Part shown: piece by piece, positions 1-15,300 of the stretch
Position numbering within the stretch: position 1 is the first letter of the stretch
Layout of the letters: the number at the start of each line of letters is the position of its first letter
Assembly (NCBI RefSeq): GCF_949987515.2
Contig: NC_082694.2
Location: forward strand, 14,811,958 to 14,875,957
Direction: 5' to 3'
Source of the DNA: Delphinus delphis
Lineage: Eukaryota > Chordata > Mammalia > Artiodactyla > Delphinidae
Length of the DNA: 64,000 bases
Program-made: the position numbers and the translations under genes
The notes under the pieces: generated by a model
Databases searched by the model: none
Told to the model about the DNA's origin: nothing
What the model saw: only the letters and a program-made list of their open reading frames with translations

Positions 1-192
1 ACAAAGCAATCTGCCTCAGTTCAAAAGCATAAACTTTGTAAAAAGAAAGGGGAAGAGGAGATAAGACACTGATTTTAGACTCCAGAGTCACAGAAAATGC
101 TGTCGCTGCCGCTGGAGGGCCACAGACTGCTGCTACTCCCGTGCCCCCTCCTTTCACATCCTCAACCCCCTTAAAAGGTCTTTAATACATAC
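1..192 (-). other. KDM3A intron 19, partial
   Basis: This is intronic sequence downstream of exon 19. No coding or repeat signal was seen. Confidence 0.7.
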
Positions 193-364
193 TCGGAACA
201 TCTTCAAATCCATCCCAGAAGTCTCCTACTGTGGCTCCTGTGATGATTTCATTGGTTCTGCAATTAACGAGGTCAACTTCCTGATTTCCAAACTCTTTCC
301 TGAAGGATTCTGGTTTCCAAAGTTCAGTGTTCAGTTTATGATGCACTCCTGACACCATCACTGG
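193..364 (-). CDS. KDM3A: KDM3A exon 19, last coding exon in window, residues 976-1033
   Basis: The 172-bp exon encodes [20 protein letters not shown] to [15 protein letters not shown] and ends one base into the next codon at CCGA|GTATGT. The acceptor is TCTTAG. It lies immediately upstream of the JmjC domain. In human the iron-binding His/Asp/His residues fall about 90 residues or more beyond the last residue here, so the catalytic exons lie left of coordinate 1. Confidence 0.93.
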
Positions 365-3300
365 CTAAGAGGAGAGAACGAAGACTTTAGTTTGAACTCC
401 CCCAGCTCCGTCCCTTCACCCGAGGCAGCCCTTTCTCAAACAGCTGCTGACGTGTTTCTCTGTGGCTGGTCCGCAGTCTCAGATCCCAAAGTGACAGCTT
501 AGTCCCCTGAGTCACCTGCTACACACACCCCTCAAACTACACTAGTGAGCTTCTAAGAGCAAGGATCACACCTTCCAACTCAGATCCCACTACTCACAGA
601 ATACCAATGCCAAGGCCCAGGGCTGGGCAGGGGGTGTGAAGCAGAGACAAAGGCAGCGAGAGCGCCCGGTCCAAAGAGGATGCTGCCTCTGGCCTGCAGC
701 TTATTGCTAGCAGGCAGGGATATGGCCCTGGATTGCCACGTCTTTGGTTATCCAAGACAAGCCACAAATCCTGATCTTTATGTGAAAGAGCCTGACTGAA
801 ATACTGGCAACAAGTTCAACTTTTAAAAAACATTATCTAATCTAAACAGAACATGCTGGTGGACTGTATTCGGTCTGTCATTGTCATCGTGAGCAAATCT
901 CGTTAGAACACAGGACTGAAAACAATAATTTTTTTTTGGTTAAATACATACATTTTTCTATTTGGCAATTCCCCAAGTCCTGGCCTTGTCCAAGGGCAAA
1001 GTGTTCCTTTAGTGAGGACTCCATTTGGCCCAGAAGAGAAGACAAAGATCCAGAAAACATAAACGAAAACAAGAAGGCAGAGGAGCAGGTCTGCGAAGCC
1101 ACACGTCTCCTGAACTATCAACCAGACCTTAAGACTGAACATCACTGCCCTTTAAAAAGCAGGCTCCTTCCCCTGGGAGACTACACACCAGTTCCAGGTT
1201 GACACCACATGGCTCAGGGCCACCTAAGGTTGTCTTCAGCACAAGGTTCTAATTCATGGAAGAGGGATGCCTGATTTTTATCCTATTTTGTGTAATCCCC
1301 CAAACCCCACCAGCCGTAGTCATATTCCCACTTCTCCTATTGAAGTTGATCACACAAGAATCACCAAGAGCCCAGAATGCTCTCATCAAAAATCCAGGGA
1401 TGACTGACTGGAAGCAATCAGAACCTCATCAGAGAACACAGAAGACATGTCTGTGACTCACAGCCACCCTCTGCTCTAACTGTATCCACAGTAAACAATA
1501 AGAAGAGATAAAGTATATGCCATTCATAATCCAGGAAGGGGGCGGGGGGGGGGGGTTGTCAGGAGTCTACCAAAGGCACCGAGACGGGGATGTGAAGTGG
1601 GTTGGAAAGCAGAGGCCCCGCTTACCTGCCCCTGCTTCCAGCACTCCCTGAACACGTTCCAGTTGCTCTTGTTGTTGGGATCCTGCAGGCACAGCAGGCG
1701 ACTGTCGCACAGCCAGTAGTGAGGAGTGTCGAAGCCCAGGATGCTGGGCTTGATGGTCAGTCCTTGCGGCCGCTTAGATAAATCGGAGCAGGTCTTATTT
1801 TGCACCAAAGAGGCGAAGATGTCATCAAGGATTTTTGGTGTATTCTTGAGTCCATTTTCTGTCTGAATTTGAAAAAAAAAAACCACGAGTCTTAAATATG
1901 TCATTTCCTACCATCAAAAAACCCATTCCTGGGCTTCCCTGGTGGCGCAGTGGTTGAGAGTCTGCCTGCCAATGCAGGGGACGTGGGTTCGTGCCCCAGT
2001 CTGGGAAGATCCCACATGCCGCGGAGCGGCTGGGCCCGTGAGCCATGGCCGCTGGACCTGTGCGTCCGGAGCCTGTGCTCCGCAACGGGAGAGGCCACAA
2101 CAGTGAGAGGCCCGGTACCGCAAAAAAAAAAAAAAAAAAAACCCATTCCTATTACGGTAGGGTGAGCATACATTACATATCCAGGAAAGAAGCTAAGCCA
2201 CGAGAGAATCTTACCCTCAAAAAGGTAAGTCCTCTTCCTCTGCCTGACATCACAGCTCTCGGAAGTGGGTACAGGAAAAAGTGTTGACAGGTGAAAATGA
2301 CCCGCCCAGAATTCTAACCATGTGAAGCCCATGTGCCAGTGACACAGCCTCTGTACCCACGAAGGAGAGCATGGGACTCGTCCTGCTTTCTATTTCACTT
2401 TCTCCCTGCTCTAACTCCAATTCATCTTTACGAGGTGGAGTAATAAACAATAAAATAAATGCGTACCTTTCCTGCAGAGGAATTCAAGAGATTTCGGAGG
2501 AAACCAGAATTGTTGTTGCTTACAGGTGTCAGAATTGTGCTGTTAAAGGTGTGGAGGACTGTGTTGGATTTGCTCAAGGGGGGTAGGGGTGGAAGGCATT
2601 TGATTTCATTCTTTAAAATTGGCATCGTTGGTTGTTTTTCTAAGAACAAATCAAAAACATCCAGATGGAAAAGCATTCTGAAAAGGCAAATCCCTTACGA
2701 GCCTTCTACTGACAGAATTACTCTGGAACTTGGTTTTCATTTACTAGAACCCAGAAAACTTAAGAGGATAAATGACATTACTGATATAGACGTGGATTTC
2801 CAACTGCTGTTAAAAAAATAAATATCCAATAATATCCAAGGTGATCCTATGGTAAACTGCATTTTTTGTTTGTTTGTTCCGGGTATACAAAATACAATTC
2901 ATTTTTGTAAATTAACATTGTAACTGTCAACCCTGATAGATATGTTTACAAATACAGATTCTCTTAAGACTTTTCCCATGTATAATTAGATTGCTTAAAA
3001 GTACCAACAGTTCTATCCCTTTCTTTCCAATCCTAACATCTCTTTGTTTGTTTACCTTACTGACTTAAATGGCTAAAACTTCCAATACAATGTTTAATAA
3101 AGGAGTGAAAGCAGGAATCCTTGTGTCATGCCTGAACACAGAGGGAAACTTAAAAATTACTCAACGAATGAAAAACTTCAATCATAATTTAGGATGTTTG
3201 TTGTTAGTTTTATTGTAGAAACTCATTAGATTAAGGACGTTCCCTTCTATTCCTAAGGTTTTTTTAAAAAAAATTATAAATAGGCTTTGAATTTTACTCT

Positions 3301-6300
3301 TTTTCTGCATCTCTTCACATGACTTTTCCCCGCTTTTTTAATGTTAAAACTACAGGTGCATTTCTGAAGCTCTGCTTGGTCACGCTGTACGATTCTTTTA
3401 TTTATAGTGCTAAACTCTATTCACTGAGATGTTGTTTAGGATCTTTGCATGAAAGAAACTGATCTGCAATTTTCCTTTCTTTAACACAGCCAGAAAGCAG
3501 AATCACCAAAATCCTAATCTAACTACCTGATTCCAAACCCATGTTCTTTATACTGTCATCAAGCATCCTGAGACAACAGCACAGATGAAAAATATAAAGC
3601 TGAAGCCAGGATGCTGCAACTTAGACAAAATAGGAAATACACACAGGGTTAAAGGCAGAAAGGCAAAAACCACTATTAAAACACACATGTCTCAGCCCAC
3701 TCCATTCTTGCCAGACACAATCTCAACCTTACCTAGAGTTCTATCGTAAGCAGAAGTTCTCTCTCTGGCGCTGCATGTGTGTCAGGTCTCAGGGCGACTA
3801 CAGGGAACCACTTTCCACTCCACACTACTTCTAACTGCTCTGTTCTCACCGTAACTAAGGCTGCCAGGACCCTCTGGGAACAGACGAAAGTTCTCAGGGA
3901 GGCAGGAAACACTCACCCTTGTTTTCCTTGTTGACATTGCCGCTGGTCAGGTCTGCCAGCCAGTTCAAAGGAGATGTGCTGGCTGGACAGGCAGGCTTCA
4001 CGCTGCTGGCCGGCTTGGACGCAGCCTCCCCACCTACAGCCACGGGCTCCAACACCGAGGGGCTCTGCTGGAGCCCGGCACCAAGAGTCGATTTTTCTCC
4101 AACCAAGGAAGTCTGTGGTGAGTGCAGAAGGAGAATCTTGCACAAGCTGAAAAATTACGTTTCCCTTTTCTTACCTTCTCCCCTAACTGCTCACCAGTAA
4201 GAGAGAAATATCCAAAACAAAACCACCTAATAGCCCTGGACATCACCACCACTGCAGTAATCTCTCAACAACAGAGCAGAACTATGTAGGAGAGATTTTA
4301 ATCTTTTAGCTTTTAAGTATTACTAGTAAAAGTATAAGATGCAAGTGAAGAATGTAAATACAGCAAGATATCCACCCCCACCCTCGTATCCCCATCTCAT
4401 GCTTGTTCATGTCCCTATCACTCCGTTCACCATCTTGCTTTGGAACGCCCAGTTTGTGCCCATCTCCCCTGTGAACTCACCCCTGTATCATGAATAGGCA
4501 CCCAAAACCCAGTGGCTGAGTGAGTGAATGAATAAATGAGGCAAGGTAGGAAATACAGCTGTGAATTCAGAAGGAAATGGGATGCGGAAAAAAGAAAATG
4601 CTCTTTTGAGTTAGCATAGTGTAGTAGGCTTTCAAAATTGATGAACGTGGGCTTCCCTGCTGGCGCAGTGGTTGAGAGTCCGCCTGCCGATGCAGGGGAC
4701 GCGGGTTCATGCCCCGGTCCGGGAAGATCCCACATGCCGCGGAGCAGCTGGGCCCGTGAGCCATGGCCGCTGAGCCTGCGCATCCGGAGCCTGTGCTCCG
4801 CAACGGGAGAGGCCACAACAGTGAGAGGCCCGCGTACCGCAAAAAAAAAAATTGATGAACAGCCCTAAAAAGAATTCAAAACATAAACTGAACAACAAAA
4901 ACTGGACAGACAGATCACACCACTTATTTTTCTATTACTTAAAAAACTGCCTTGACAACTCAGCTAGTGCGTCTATACATACATAAGAAGGAAAAGGGAG
5001 AGTCAAATTCCTGTTGTGGTCCAGGCCCTCACTCTACATGTGATATAATTCTGTGATGCCCAATTACCAGCACTGTTTACTATTCCTCTGTTACTGATGA
5101 GGAAGCTGAAGCATATATACATCAGTTCATTTGAGCCAAAGTTATACAACTGGAAAGTGGCAGAAAAGGAATTCAAATTCAGTCCTGACTACAAAGATCA
5201 AAACTCTTCTACCTATGCCGCCTGCAACACCACAGCTTTATGAAAATGTAAAATAATTTCTGATTACTAAAAGCAATGTGGGATAATGATTACTGGGGTG
5301 AGGAAGAAAAAGGGAGACAGTTGGGGGGTAGATGGGATGGTGAAGGTTAAGGGAATGTCACCAGGAAGAGGCATGTGAGCACTAAGGACATGTACATTTT
5401 TTATGTGGAGTGAGAGCTACGTAAAGGTTTGTTTCAGGATTATTTCCTTCAATTCTTCATACATATTATGGGTAAAACATAGTAATTAAAAAATTTGTAA
5501 AGCTTATCTGAGTAATTTTTACTATGTAAAACATGAGAAGTTAAAAAACCTATACAAATTTGACAGCAACTTATTAGGTAGACTATAATAGAAAAGGTTT
5601 TTGCTTTTTCAAGGAACAAAATTAAAAGCCTACTCAAAGAGGCTACAAACGAGGCCCACAAAAATAATGTGAAACTTGAGAATGGGTCTATAAAGTATCA
5701 CGTGAACCACGAACTATCTCTTTCCACTGACAGCTCTCCCCATGTTCCTTTCAAATACACTACAGGAATCCTTGGGTTATTTGAAAACAGACAGACAACA
5801 AGCACAGGATGGTGAATCTAGCATAAACAGTAATACCTGTTTTATGTCTTCCTTTGAGGCTGGCTTTGAAAAGAGTTTGAACTGCCTGTTTGAACAGGGA
5901 CAATTTGCCTTTATTCCCCATTTTGCTCTTACAGAATGAACAATGTCTCCAACATCATAGAGGGCTAAAAAAAAGGGCACAGGCAAACATCTGAACAAGG
6001 ATATTAGGTACTTTCAACCTCAACGTTACAAAACAAAAGCTTATATTTCTAACAGGATAACTTTTTTTTAGCAGCATTTTTTTTTTAGGGTGCTTACAAC
6101 TCCCCCCTTTACGTCCTAAGTATGCCTTGCCCCAAATGTGCCATTTTCTTTCCTTTTACAAAACTATTTACAAGGCCTTTACCAGAAAGTTTGGGGACAT
6201 TATTTAATACATTTCTCGACAATTTATGGTACATACTAAAATAAAGTCAGCAAGTGATCGTACTACACAAAGTAAAACCGAACTACCAGCCCCTATGATA

Positions 6301-9300
6301 CCCAAAACACAGGGAAAGGAAAAGCATTGCACCACACAAAATACCTTTTCCAGGAATGATCTGCGTAGGCATGAGGTTCTCTGGTTCATGTATCTGGCTC
6401 TTCACACATCTCAGCCATGAGAAAGTCTTGTAGGCAGCGCCTGCAAATAACTGCTTTGTAGTAATTGCTCTTTATGGACGCTGGTCCCAAAAGTTTCAGA
6501 AATCCATCAACCACAAATCAATGAAAGGCTTAATTTAAGAGTATAAGGGGCTTGGAGAAGAGTCAAGTCAGTTCTCACCCTGTTGGCAATTTTTCCTCTT
6601 CATCCGATAGCAATCCACACACACTCCAAACCCACACCGAGGACACACCCAGTGCAGGTTGAAGATGGTGGTGTCACACACATCACACATTTCTCGAACA
6701 CCTTTGACAGCTCGCTTCCAAGCAACCTGTCCTACAAAAATCAATAAATCACTTAGTCTTGGGGACGAGAGGGCTCCTGAAATAAAACATGAAGTGGGAG
6801 GGGAGCTGATGCCATTCCTCCCTCTCACTGGAGTTCCCATTAACTGTTCAGCCTCCAGAGCCCATCTCAAATCCCCCACCACCGCCATGAAGCCCTCCTG
6901 GATTCCTTCAGCACTCCCATCAACTTGTATTTGTACTTCAGACTCAGGCCTCTTCACACTGTACGCAGTCAGGTGCAGTTTTACTTCCCTGTAGGAGACT
7001 AAACTCCGTGCAAGCAGAATCCCTGCTCAGGCTGTGCCCTATCCCCACACCCCACCCCACCCTCCAAGGAGCTCTGCATAGTAAGTCCTGCTGAGTAAGT
7101 CAGTGAAAAAAGCAGCATTCGTTACACAAGCTGGAGTTCGGACACAAATATAAAGGAGCAGTGGTTGTTCACATTTTGGGTCATGAGACCGTCTGAGACC
7201 CTAAAGGCAACACGGACCATGCTTTCTCCAAAGGAAAAATAATTGACTCAAATACACAAACCCAACCTTCAGTGTCGAGTGTCAGGTTATTCACAGATGC
7301 CCCGAAACCACTCAGACTGCCCATGAAAAACCCCAGGGCGCTGAGGGAAACCTGGTGGGAGCAGCGCATTAACTAGTGGGGGGCACAATGGTCCAAAGTC
7401 GGTTCCGTCATAGGCCAGTGTCGGAAACTCAATTTTTAGAGCCAGGAGTGATGCAGGCACCCAGGACCGACTCATACTAACCAAGTAGCGCCAACAGACT
7501 GAGGCACAATCACGAATTCTATGAAGCAGCATCTTCTGTTCCAGTGGCCAAACCCCGGAAACTGGAGAGAGGGGCCTTCCAGGACTGGGCAGGAAATCGT
7601 ACCCCACCCCCCGACCGTGGAGGAGTGCCACATACGGCATTAGAAAGCTTCAAGGAGTAAGAGCAAAGGGAGGACATTTTCCTGCGTCACAGAAAAGCCC
7701 AACGTCTGCTGATCAGAAGACTGTTTTCTGTCTGTCTCTCTCTCGAACAAGACAGGATCAGTACTGTCACATTCGTGTTCTACGGAGAACATCTTTTCCT
7801 AATCCAGTCAGTGGTTACTTCTTTCTTCAGACTGCCCACAAAAGAAATGACTAACTTCAGTTTGCTTTAAGTTAATCCAACTGCTGAGTGAACCTCTGCC
7901 GTTTCATTACAATGTGAAAGCTCAGTGCACAATACATAGAACTTGAGGCATTTTACACATGAGATTTTATGAACTTCACCTTGGTCGCTTGGATTAGACT
8001 TTTATTAGAGAGCAGTCTTAGATCTCTTAGCCACCTATTTAATGATTATTTGTCATTGAAAAGACAGAATAAATGTATAAAAGCTGAGACCTGCTTCCTA
8101 ATCTCAGGATCAGAGGGTACCCTCCACCCCCTCTCTAGCGACACCTTGTGGTGGCATCTTTCAGTATCACTCACAGTGAGTTCCTCTCTCCAGCTGACCA
8201 GCTTGTCACAGAGGAAATAAAGAGGAACAGGATAATCAAATAGGCAAGGAGGAAACATTAATCACAATTACATCTTTAAGGACACATTTTTCAGACCACT
8301 CACCTTGAGCAAAGAAAAAACATCAGTAGCTTAAAACAGCCCCTCCGATTCAGGAAGCTACTAATACATTCCAAAAGATTGTTTTTGCAACCCAGTCATT
8401 CATATACTACCTCTAGACCAGTTACTTAAGAACTTTTCTTTAAATCTTCTCTTACTTAAAAGTATACAAGAAGAAAACTTTTGTATCCCTACTGAAAATG
8501 GAAAACCAGTATCACTTGTCCTAAATAGATTATAGGAAAAACAACTTTAATACGATTCTTGACTTATCAGAGTCTCTACTACTCCAACAGGACAGTGATT
8601 ACAAAGCTGCTCTCCACTTTAGCAGGACTCTGGCTGCCCGTGGAGCTCACAGTCCCATACCCCACCTAGATCTGAATTCCCGCTCCTGGGAATGTCAGTT
8701 CCCATTCCTTGGACTCTGAGATGTAACAGTGTTCAAACTTATCCAGTAAGTTATTGTTGTGCTTAAGCTAGCTTCAGTTCGTTCCTGGGCCTACGACCAA
8801 AGTTCCTAAGCTCAGGATGTGTGGGTGCTTATACTGAAACATATTTGGCTATGCAAAGTCTGAAAAGACATCTACCAGAGGGATGGAAAGGCTTCACTTT
8901 TAACTTGCCACCATTTGGAAAAGATAAAATGATGGAACAAAGTGTGAGACTTAAAAAGACAGATGCCCCTTGGTGTTTCTGGCTGGATATCTCACTTCTA
9001 AGGGCATACAGACAAGAGGTATGCTGTCCTCTTCGACACCGTACCTTGAGATGTCATGAGGGAGGTCTGGCTCTAATGTGTCACCCACACTGATCTCTGT
9101 GGTTTACTGCACACCTGGCTGGAACCTCCAAGTTTTCCCTGAAAACCTTGACTCTAACAGAATCATTTTCATCTGCGCTTGTTCCCATTTTCATGCCTGG
9201 GTCCCAGCCTCCTCAGAGCCTGATTCAGTAGGTCTAGGGTACAGCCTGTCCATTATCTTCTTTGAAATGTTTTCTTAAGAACCTTTGTCTTAAAATAACC

Positions 9301-12300
9301 CCCTTTTGGTGAGTCCACACTTGTTGGTAAGGCTATGCAAATTCCACCGCCACCTCACCTTTACCTTTCTTAACAAAAAGTTTAGTAATTGCCCTGAAAC
9401 AAACCCCACAGATAGATCACTGACTTTGATGAAATCAACAGGCAGAATCTGTTACAAAAGGAAAAATGCAACTTCATTATACCAAAGTCATCTACACTTC
9501 TGGGTGAAAATGAAATCCATACAATTAGGACTTAGGTGTCATTTAGGAACAAAAATCAAGTTGGACTCAAAAATCCTACCCCCTAAGAGATGCTCTTACT
9601 GTGTGGCTCAATAGTTGACATAGCTTCCTTTTCAGAAATCACCATTTGACAGAAGTGGTCTCCAATGTTGGCCAGGATATACTTTGCTGTGTCCAAATCA
9701 GTCCCAACAACATTTTTGGTTAAAGGCAACCACAAGCCAATTGCTTCACTGTCATACTTGTTTGGTGTTAAGAAGCCTTCTACCCGCAATACACCATGTT
9801 TGTTGAACTGTAACCTAGAGGGAGTGAAAAAATAAAGAAAACATGTTACATACATGAAATAGTGACTTACGTCTTGTTGTTACTTTTGAAATGTTATTTA
9901 AGTCAAGCGTTTCCTTCCCAGTTTTCCATAATCTCCATGGCTAATTGCAGCCCCTTGCTACTTGGCAACATCAATAGAAAGATTTTTAAAACTTCCAAGC
10001 TTTGCCCCAAAAGACACGGGGGGTTGGCAGGGAGAGGGAGTTGTGCTTTCCACTCGAACCAAGATCTACTCAGGTCATTTCCAAGGACAGCTACTGAACC
10101 TGCCTGACTTGGAACTTAATAGCAAGAATAATCACAAGTCACCACAGAAGTAAACTGGTAACAAACAGAAGGTGACAAATAATCTGACCAAATTTGAACA
10201 CAACTACGGCTTCAAGAGTAATGCTCGGGAGGGGAAGGCCAACCCTACAACACTGAAGCCATGACCACACAGATCCATGAGGTATTCAACACCCTTAGGA
10301 ATCCTAGCTACAAATCACCATGCAAGCTTCTGGAATAAGAGGCAGTGTTAGGATGAGCCTCGGTACCTATGAAGGTGGAGCAAAAAGAATATTTTCTCAG
10401 CATTCTCTTTCAGCATCTTTGACATCTGCCATGTTTTTCCTAAGGTATGCAATAGTTTTGGACTTATTTAAACACAACATTGTATGTCAATCTAGCTGGA
10501 GACACAGAAGTAGACATAAAACACCCGGGGAAATAGGGTATGACCGGTATCGTAACAGTCATTGAGTCATACAGGAGTCAGAGGAAGAAGTGCTGACTAC
10601 GAGTTCTGTGGGTCTTGTATGAAGAAGACTTCATGTTAGAGACAATAACTAAGCTTGGCCTTGCAAGAAAAACGCAGGGACCTTGATTTCTTTGCTAGTC
10701 GTTGGGCAGCTGCCAAAACTTTTTTGAGTCCACGAGACACACATAAAGTTGTGCTTTAGGAAAAGCATTTGTCCAGAACTGTGTAGAATGAACTGGAAGG
10801 ACACTGGGAGTTGCATAACAGATGCAAATGTTTCTGCAAACATTTGTTTGCAAAATGTTTTTGCAAATTTCTAGGAGTCCAAAGGACAGATGCAAGATTT
10901 TAATTGATAGCCCAAATTAGAGCTAGGCATAGTTCTAAAAAATAAATTTGGAAGCGATTTCAAATGGGGAGGAGATGGAAACAGGATTTGGCAACCACTG
11001 AGACCCTACCTCCTCCCATTTAATCTGCAGAATTTAATGAGAAACAAATTTGATAAGACTAATGACAGTGTCGATCTTCACTCTAAACATCAGGAAAAAA
11101 AGGCTTTGCTTTTACAACCATGATATTCTTTTCGCCAGAGAAGTGAGTTTGTTTGAGTTTCTAATACACTGACTTCTGTTAACAGTTATCACAGCTCTAA
11201 ATGCTATACACACATATTATCATGGTGCTTCTGCAATTTACTCAGGAATGAATGGGACAAACTACCATCTAAAAAACTCTTAAATAAACTCTTCATTAAA
11301 TAACCCTGAATCTGAAAGTTATCAGCACAGATATAATTATTGATCATTAAAATGCCCGTGCATTTAATTCAGTTCATCAGCAATCTTTAATCCTGATAAA
11401 ACTAAAGGAGAGGAGAATAGGAAGAAATTAAAGTCATCACTGCTGTTTATGATTAGAACTAGTTGAGACTGAAACTACCTGGATTTCTGGAAAAATGTAT
11501 GATATGTAAAAGCTCATCTACACCCAGAGCAACACTGCTCATTATACATCAGAAAGACCAGAAGGCTACCTTTCTCTTCACGCAGGATGGAAGAATTTAA
11601 AGAAAATTTGACTTAAAGAAAAAAAAAAAACGCAATGTAAAAATGAAAGTTTTTGCCTATAAAAGCAGGAAAGATTTTTTAAAGATACACCGGCTGGCAA
11701 AGGTACACGGAGACGGGAATGCTCAAACCTGCCAGTGGGCATGGATGCAGGTGCAACCTTCCTCCAGGGCCATTTGGCAGAACTTATGTATCAAAGCCTT
11801 AAAACACACACCTTCTGACCCAGTAATGCCACTTCCAATAACCTTTCCAAAATAAATAATCAGAGATGAGGACAAGCTAATGATCATTTCTGTATTATTT
11901 TTAGTGGCAAAAAATACATAATAATCTTAACACCAACAAGGGAATTGGTTAAATGAATTTTCCAACACTGTTATTATGGGTTCTTGCATAGTTATTCAAA
12001 AGTATTTGCAAAAAAAGTTAACATGATCAAGTGGTTCCTATTACGAACTGGGAAAGTATGCACTGGAGAAAGTAAAATTCAAAACAGTATATAGGGACTT
12101 CCCTGGTGGCGCAGTGCTTTTGAATCTGCCTGCCAATGCAGAGGACACAGGTTTGAGCCCTGGTCCAGGAAGATCTCACATGCTGCAGAGCAACTAAGCC
12201 CGTGCACCACAACTACTGAGCCCGCGCTCTAGAGACCACAGGCCACAACTACTGAAGCCCATGCGCCTAGAGCCCATGCACTGCAACAAGAGAAGCCACC

Positions 12301-15300
12301 GCAATGAGAAGCCCACGTGCCGCAACAAAGAGTAGCCCCCACTTGCTGCAACTAGAGAAAGCCCACGCACAGCAACAAAGACCCAACGAAGCCAAAAATA
12401 AATAGATAAATAAATTTATTAAAAAGTATACACAACACACCAAGTAGGTATGCTTGAATATATTTTATGACCACGTAAACACTAAAATGCACTGAAAAGG
12501 TAACAGTAGTTATTTGTGGTGGTGTTTTAGAATCTTCAGAATTTTTCTATGTTTGTTACTTTTAAAAATAGAACTTTAGACACCAGGCCACCCTGTGCTC
12601 CTCAGGCCACCGCCCTGCCCCTCCAGCGGCTCCGGTCCCCATCGCCGCACACCAGCCAGGCGGTTCCAGGGATTTGGATGTCCGTGTCTTTGAGGGACCA
12701 CTACTTCACCTGCCACATGCTTGCAGGATCTTGATTCCCAGGCCGGAGGTCGGGCCCTGTGGTGGGAGCTCCGAGTCCAAACCACCGAACTAACAGAGAA
12801 CCTCAGACCCCAGGGAATATCGACTGGAGTGAGGCCTCCCAGAGGTCCTCATCTCAGCACCAAGACCCAGCTCTATCCAACTGCCTGCAAACTCCAGTGC
12901 TGGACGTCCCAGGCCAAACAACCAGTAAGACAAGAATACAGCACCACCCATCAAAAAAAATGAAACGACAAAAAAATACGTTACGGACGAAGGAGCAGGG
13001 TAAAAATCCACAAGACCAAATAAATGAAGACGAAATAGGCAACCTACCTGAAAAAGGATTCAGAGTAATGATAGTAAACATGATCCAAAATCTCGGAAAC
13101 AGAATGGAGAAAACACAAGAAACATTTAACAAGGATCTAGAAGAACTAAAAAGCAAACAAACAGTGATGAACAACACAATTACTGAAATTAGAAATACTC
13201 TAGAAGGAATCAATAGCAGAATAACTGAGGCAGAAGAACGGATAAGTGAGCTGGAAGGTAAAATGGTGGGAATAACTGCCAGGGAGCAGAAAAAAGAAAA
13301 AAGAATGAAGAGAATTGAGGACAGTCTCAGAGACCTCGGGGACACCATTAAATGCACCAACATTCGAATTACAGGGGTCCCAGAGGAAGAGAAAAAGAAA
13401 GGGTCTGAGAAAATATCTGAAGACATGACAGTCAAAAACTTCCCTAACATGGGAAAGGAAATAGTCAATCAAGTTCGGGAAGCACCGAGTGTGACACAGG
13501 ATAAATCCAAAGAGAAACACGCTGAGACACATCAAAAATTAAATACAAAGAAAAATAAATAAAATTAAATACAAAGAAAAATATTAAAAGCAGCAAGGGA
13601 AAAGCAACAAATAACATACAAGGGAATCCCCATAAGGTTAACAGCTGATTTTTCAGCAGAAACTCTGCAAGCCAGAAGGGAGTGGCAGGACATATTTAAA
13701 GTGATGAAAGGGAAAAACTTACAACCAAGATTACTCTACCCAGCAAGGATCTCATTCAGATTCGATGGAGAAATTAAAACCCTTACAGATAAGCAAAAGT
13801 TAAGAGAATTCAGCGTTACCAAACCAGCTTTACAACAAATGCTAAAGAACTTCTCTAGGCAGGAAACACAAGAGAAGGAAAAGACTTACAAAAACAAACC
13901 CAAAACAATTAAGAAAATGGTAACAGAAACATACATATCAATAATTGCCTTAAATGTAAATGAGTTAAATACTCCAACCAAAAGACAGACCAGATGAATG
14001 GATACAAAAGCAAGACCCGTACATATGCTGTCTACAAAGTCTCACTTCAGATCTAGGGACACATACAGACTGAAAGTGAGGGGATGGAAAGAGATATTCC
14101 ATGCAAAGGGAAATCAAAAGAAAGCTGGAGTACCAATTCTCATATCAGACAAAATAGACTTTAAAATAAAGACTATTACAAGAGACAAAGAAGGACACTA
14201 CATAATAATCAAGGGATCAATCCAAGAAGAAGACATAACAATTATAAATATTTATGCACCCAACACAGGAGTACCTCAATACATAAGGCAAATGCTAACA
14301 GCCATAAATGGGGAAATCGACAGTAACACAGTAATAGTAGGGGACTTGAACATCCTACTTTCACCAATGGACAGATGATCCAAAATGAAAATAAATAAGG
14401 AAACACAAAATTTAAATGACACATTAAACAAGATGGACTTAATTGATATTTATAGGATATTCTATCCAAAAACAACAGAATACACTTTCTTCTCAAGTGT
14501 TCATGGAACATTCTCCAGGATAGATCATATCTTGGGTCACAAATCAAGCCTTGGTAAATTTAAGAAAATTAAAATCGTATCAAGTAGCTTTTCCGACCAC
14601 AACACTATGAGTCTAGATATCAATTACAGGAAAAAACCCGTAAAAAATACAAACACATGGAGGCTAAACAATACGCTACTAAATAACTGAGAGATCACTG
14701 AGGAAATCAAAAAATAGCTAGAAACAAATGACAATGAAAACAGGACAACCCAAAACCTATGGGATGCAGCAAAAGTAGTTCTAAGAGGGAAGTTTATAGC
14801 AATACAATCCTACCTCAACAAAAATCTCAAACAACCTAACCTTACACCTAAAGCAATTAGAGGAAGAAGAACAAAAAACCCCCAAAGTTAGCAGAAGGAA
14901 AAATATCATAAAGATCAGATCAGAAATAAATGAAAGAGAAATGAAGGAAAGGACAGCAAAGCTCAATAAAACTAAAAGCTGGCTCCTTGAGAAGATACAC
15001 AAAATTGATAAACCATTAGCCAGACGCATCAAGAAAAAAAGGGAGAAGACTCACATCAACAGAATTAGAAATGAAAAAGGAGGAGTAACAACTGACACTG
15101 CAGAAATACAAAGGATCATGAGAGATGACTACAAGCCAATAAAATGGACCACCTGGAAGAAATAGACAATTTCTTAGAAAAGCACAACCTTTCAAGACTG
15201 AACCAGAAAGAAACAGAAAATATCAACAGACCAATCACAAGCACTGAAATTGAAACTGTGATTAAAAATCTTCCAACAAACAAAAGCCCAGGATCAGATG

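Noticed and set aside
1825..2332. Repeated short frames with GPLTVVASP / [10 protein letters not shown] wording here and at many other places
   Set aside because: They are translations of CHR SINEs, which are non-coding; the same peptide text recurs at every SINE copy.
12759..12960. N-terminal extension of the L1 copy A ORF1 frame
   Set aside because: L1 ORF1 proteins start at the MKRQKN methionine (12961); the upstream codons match 5'UTR sequence of copy B.
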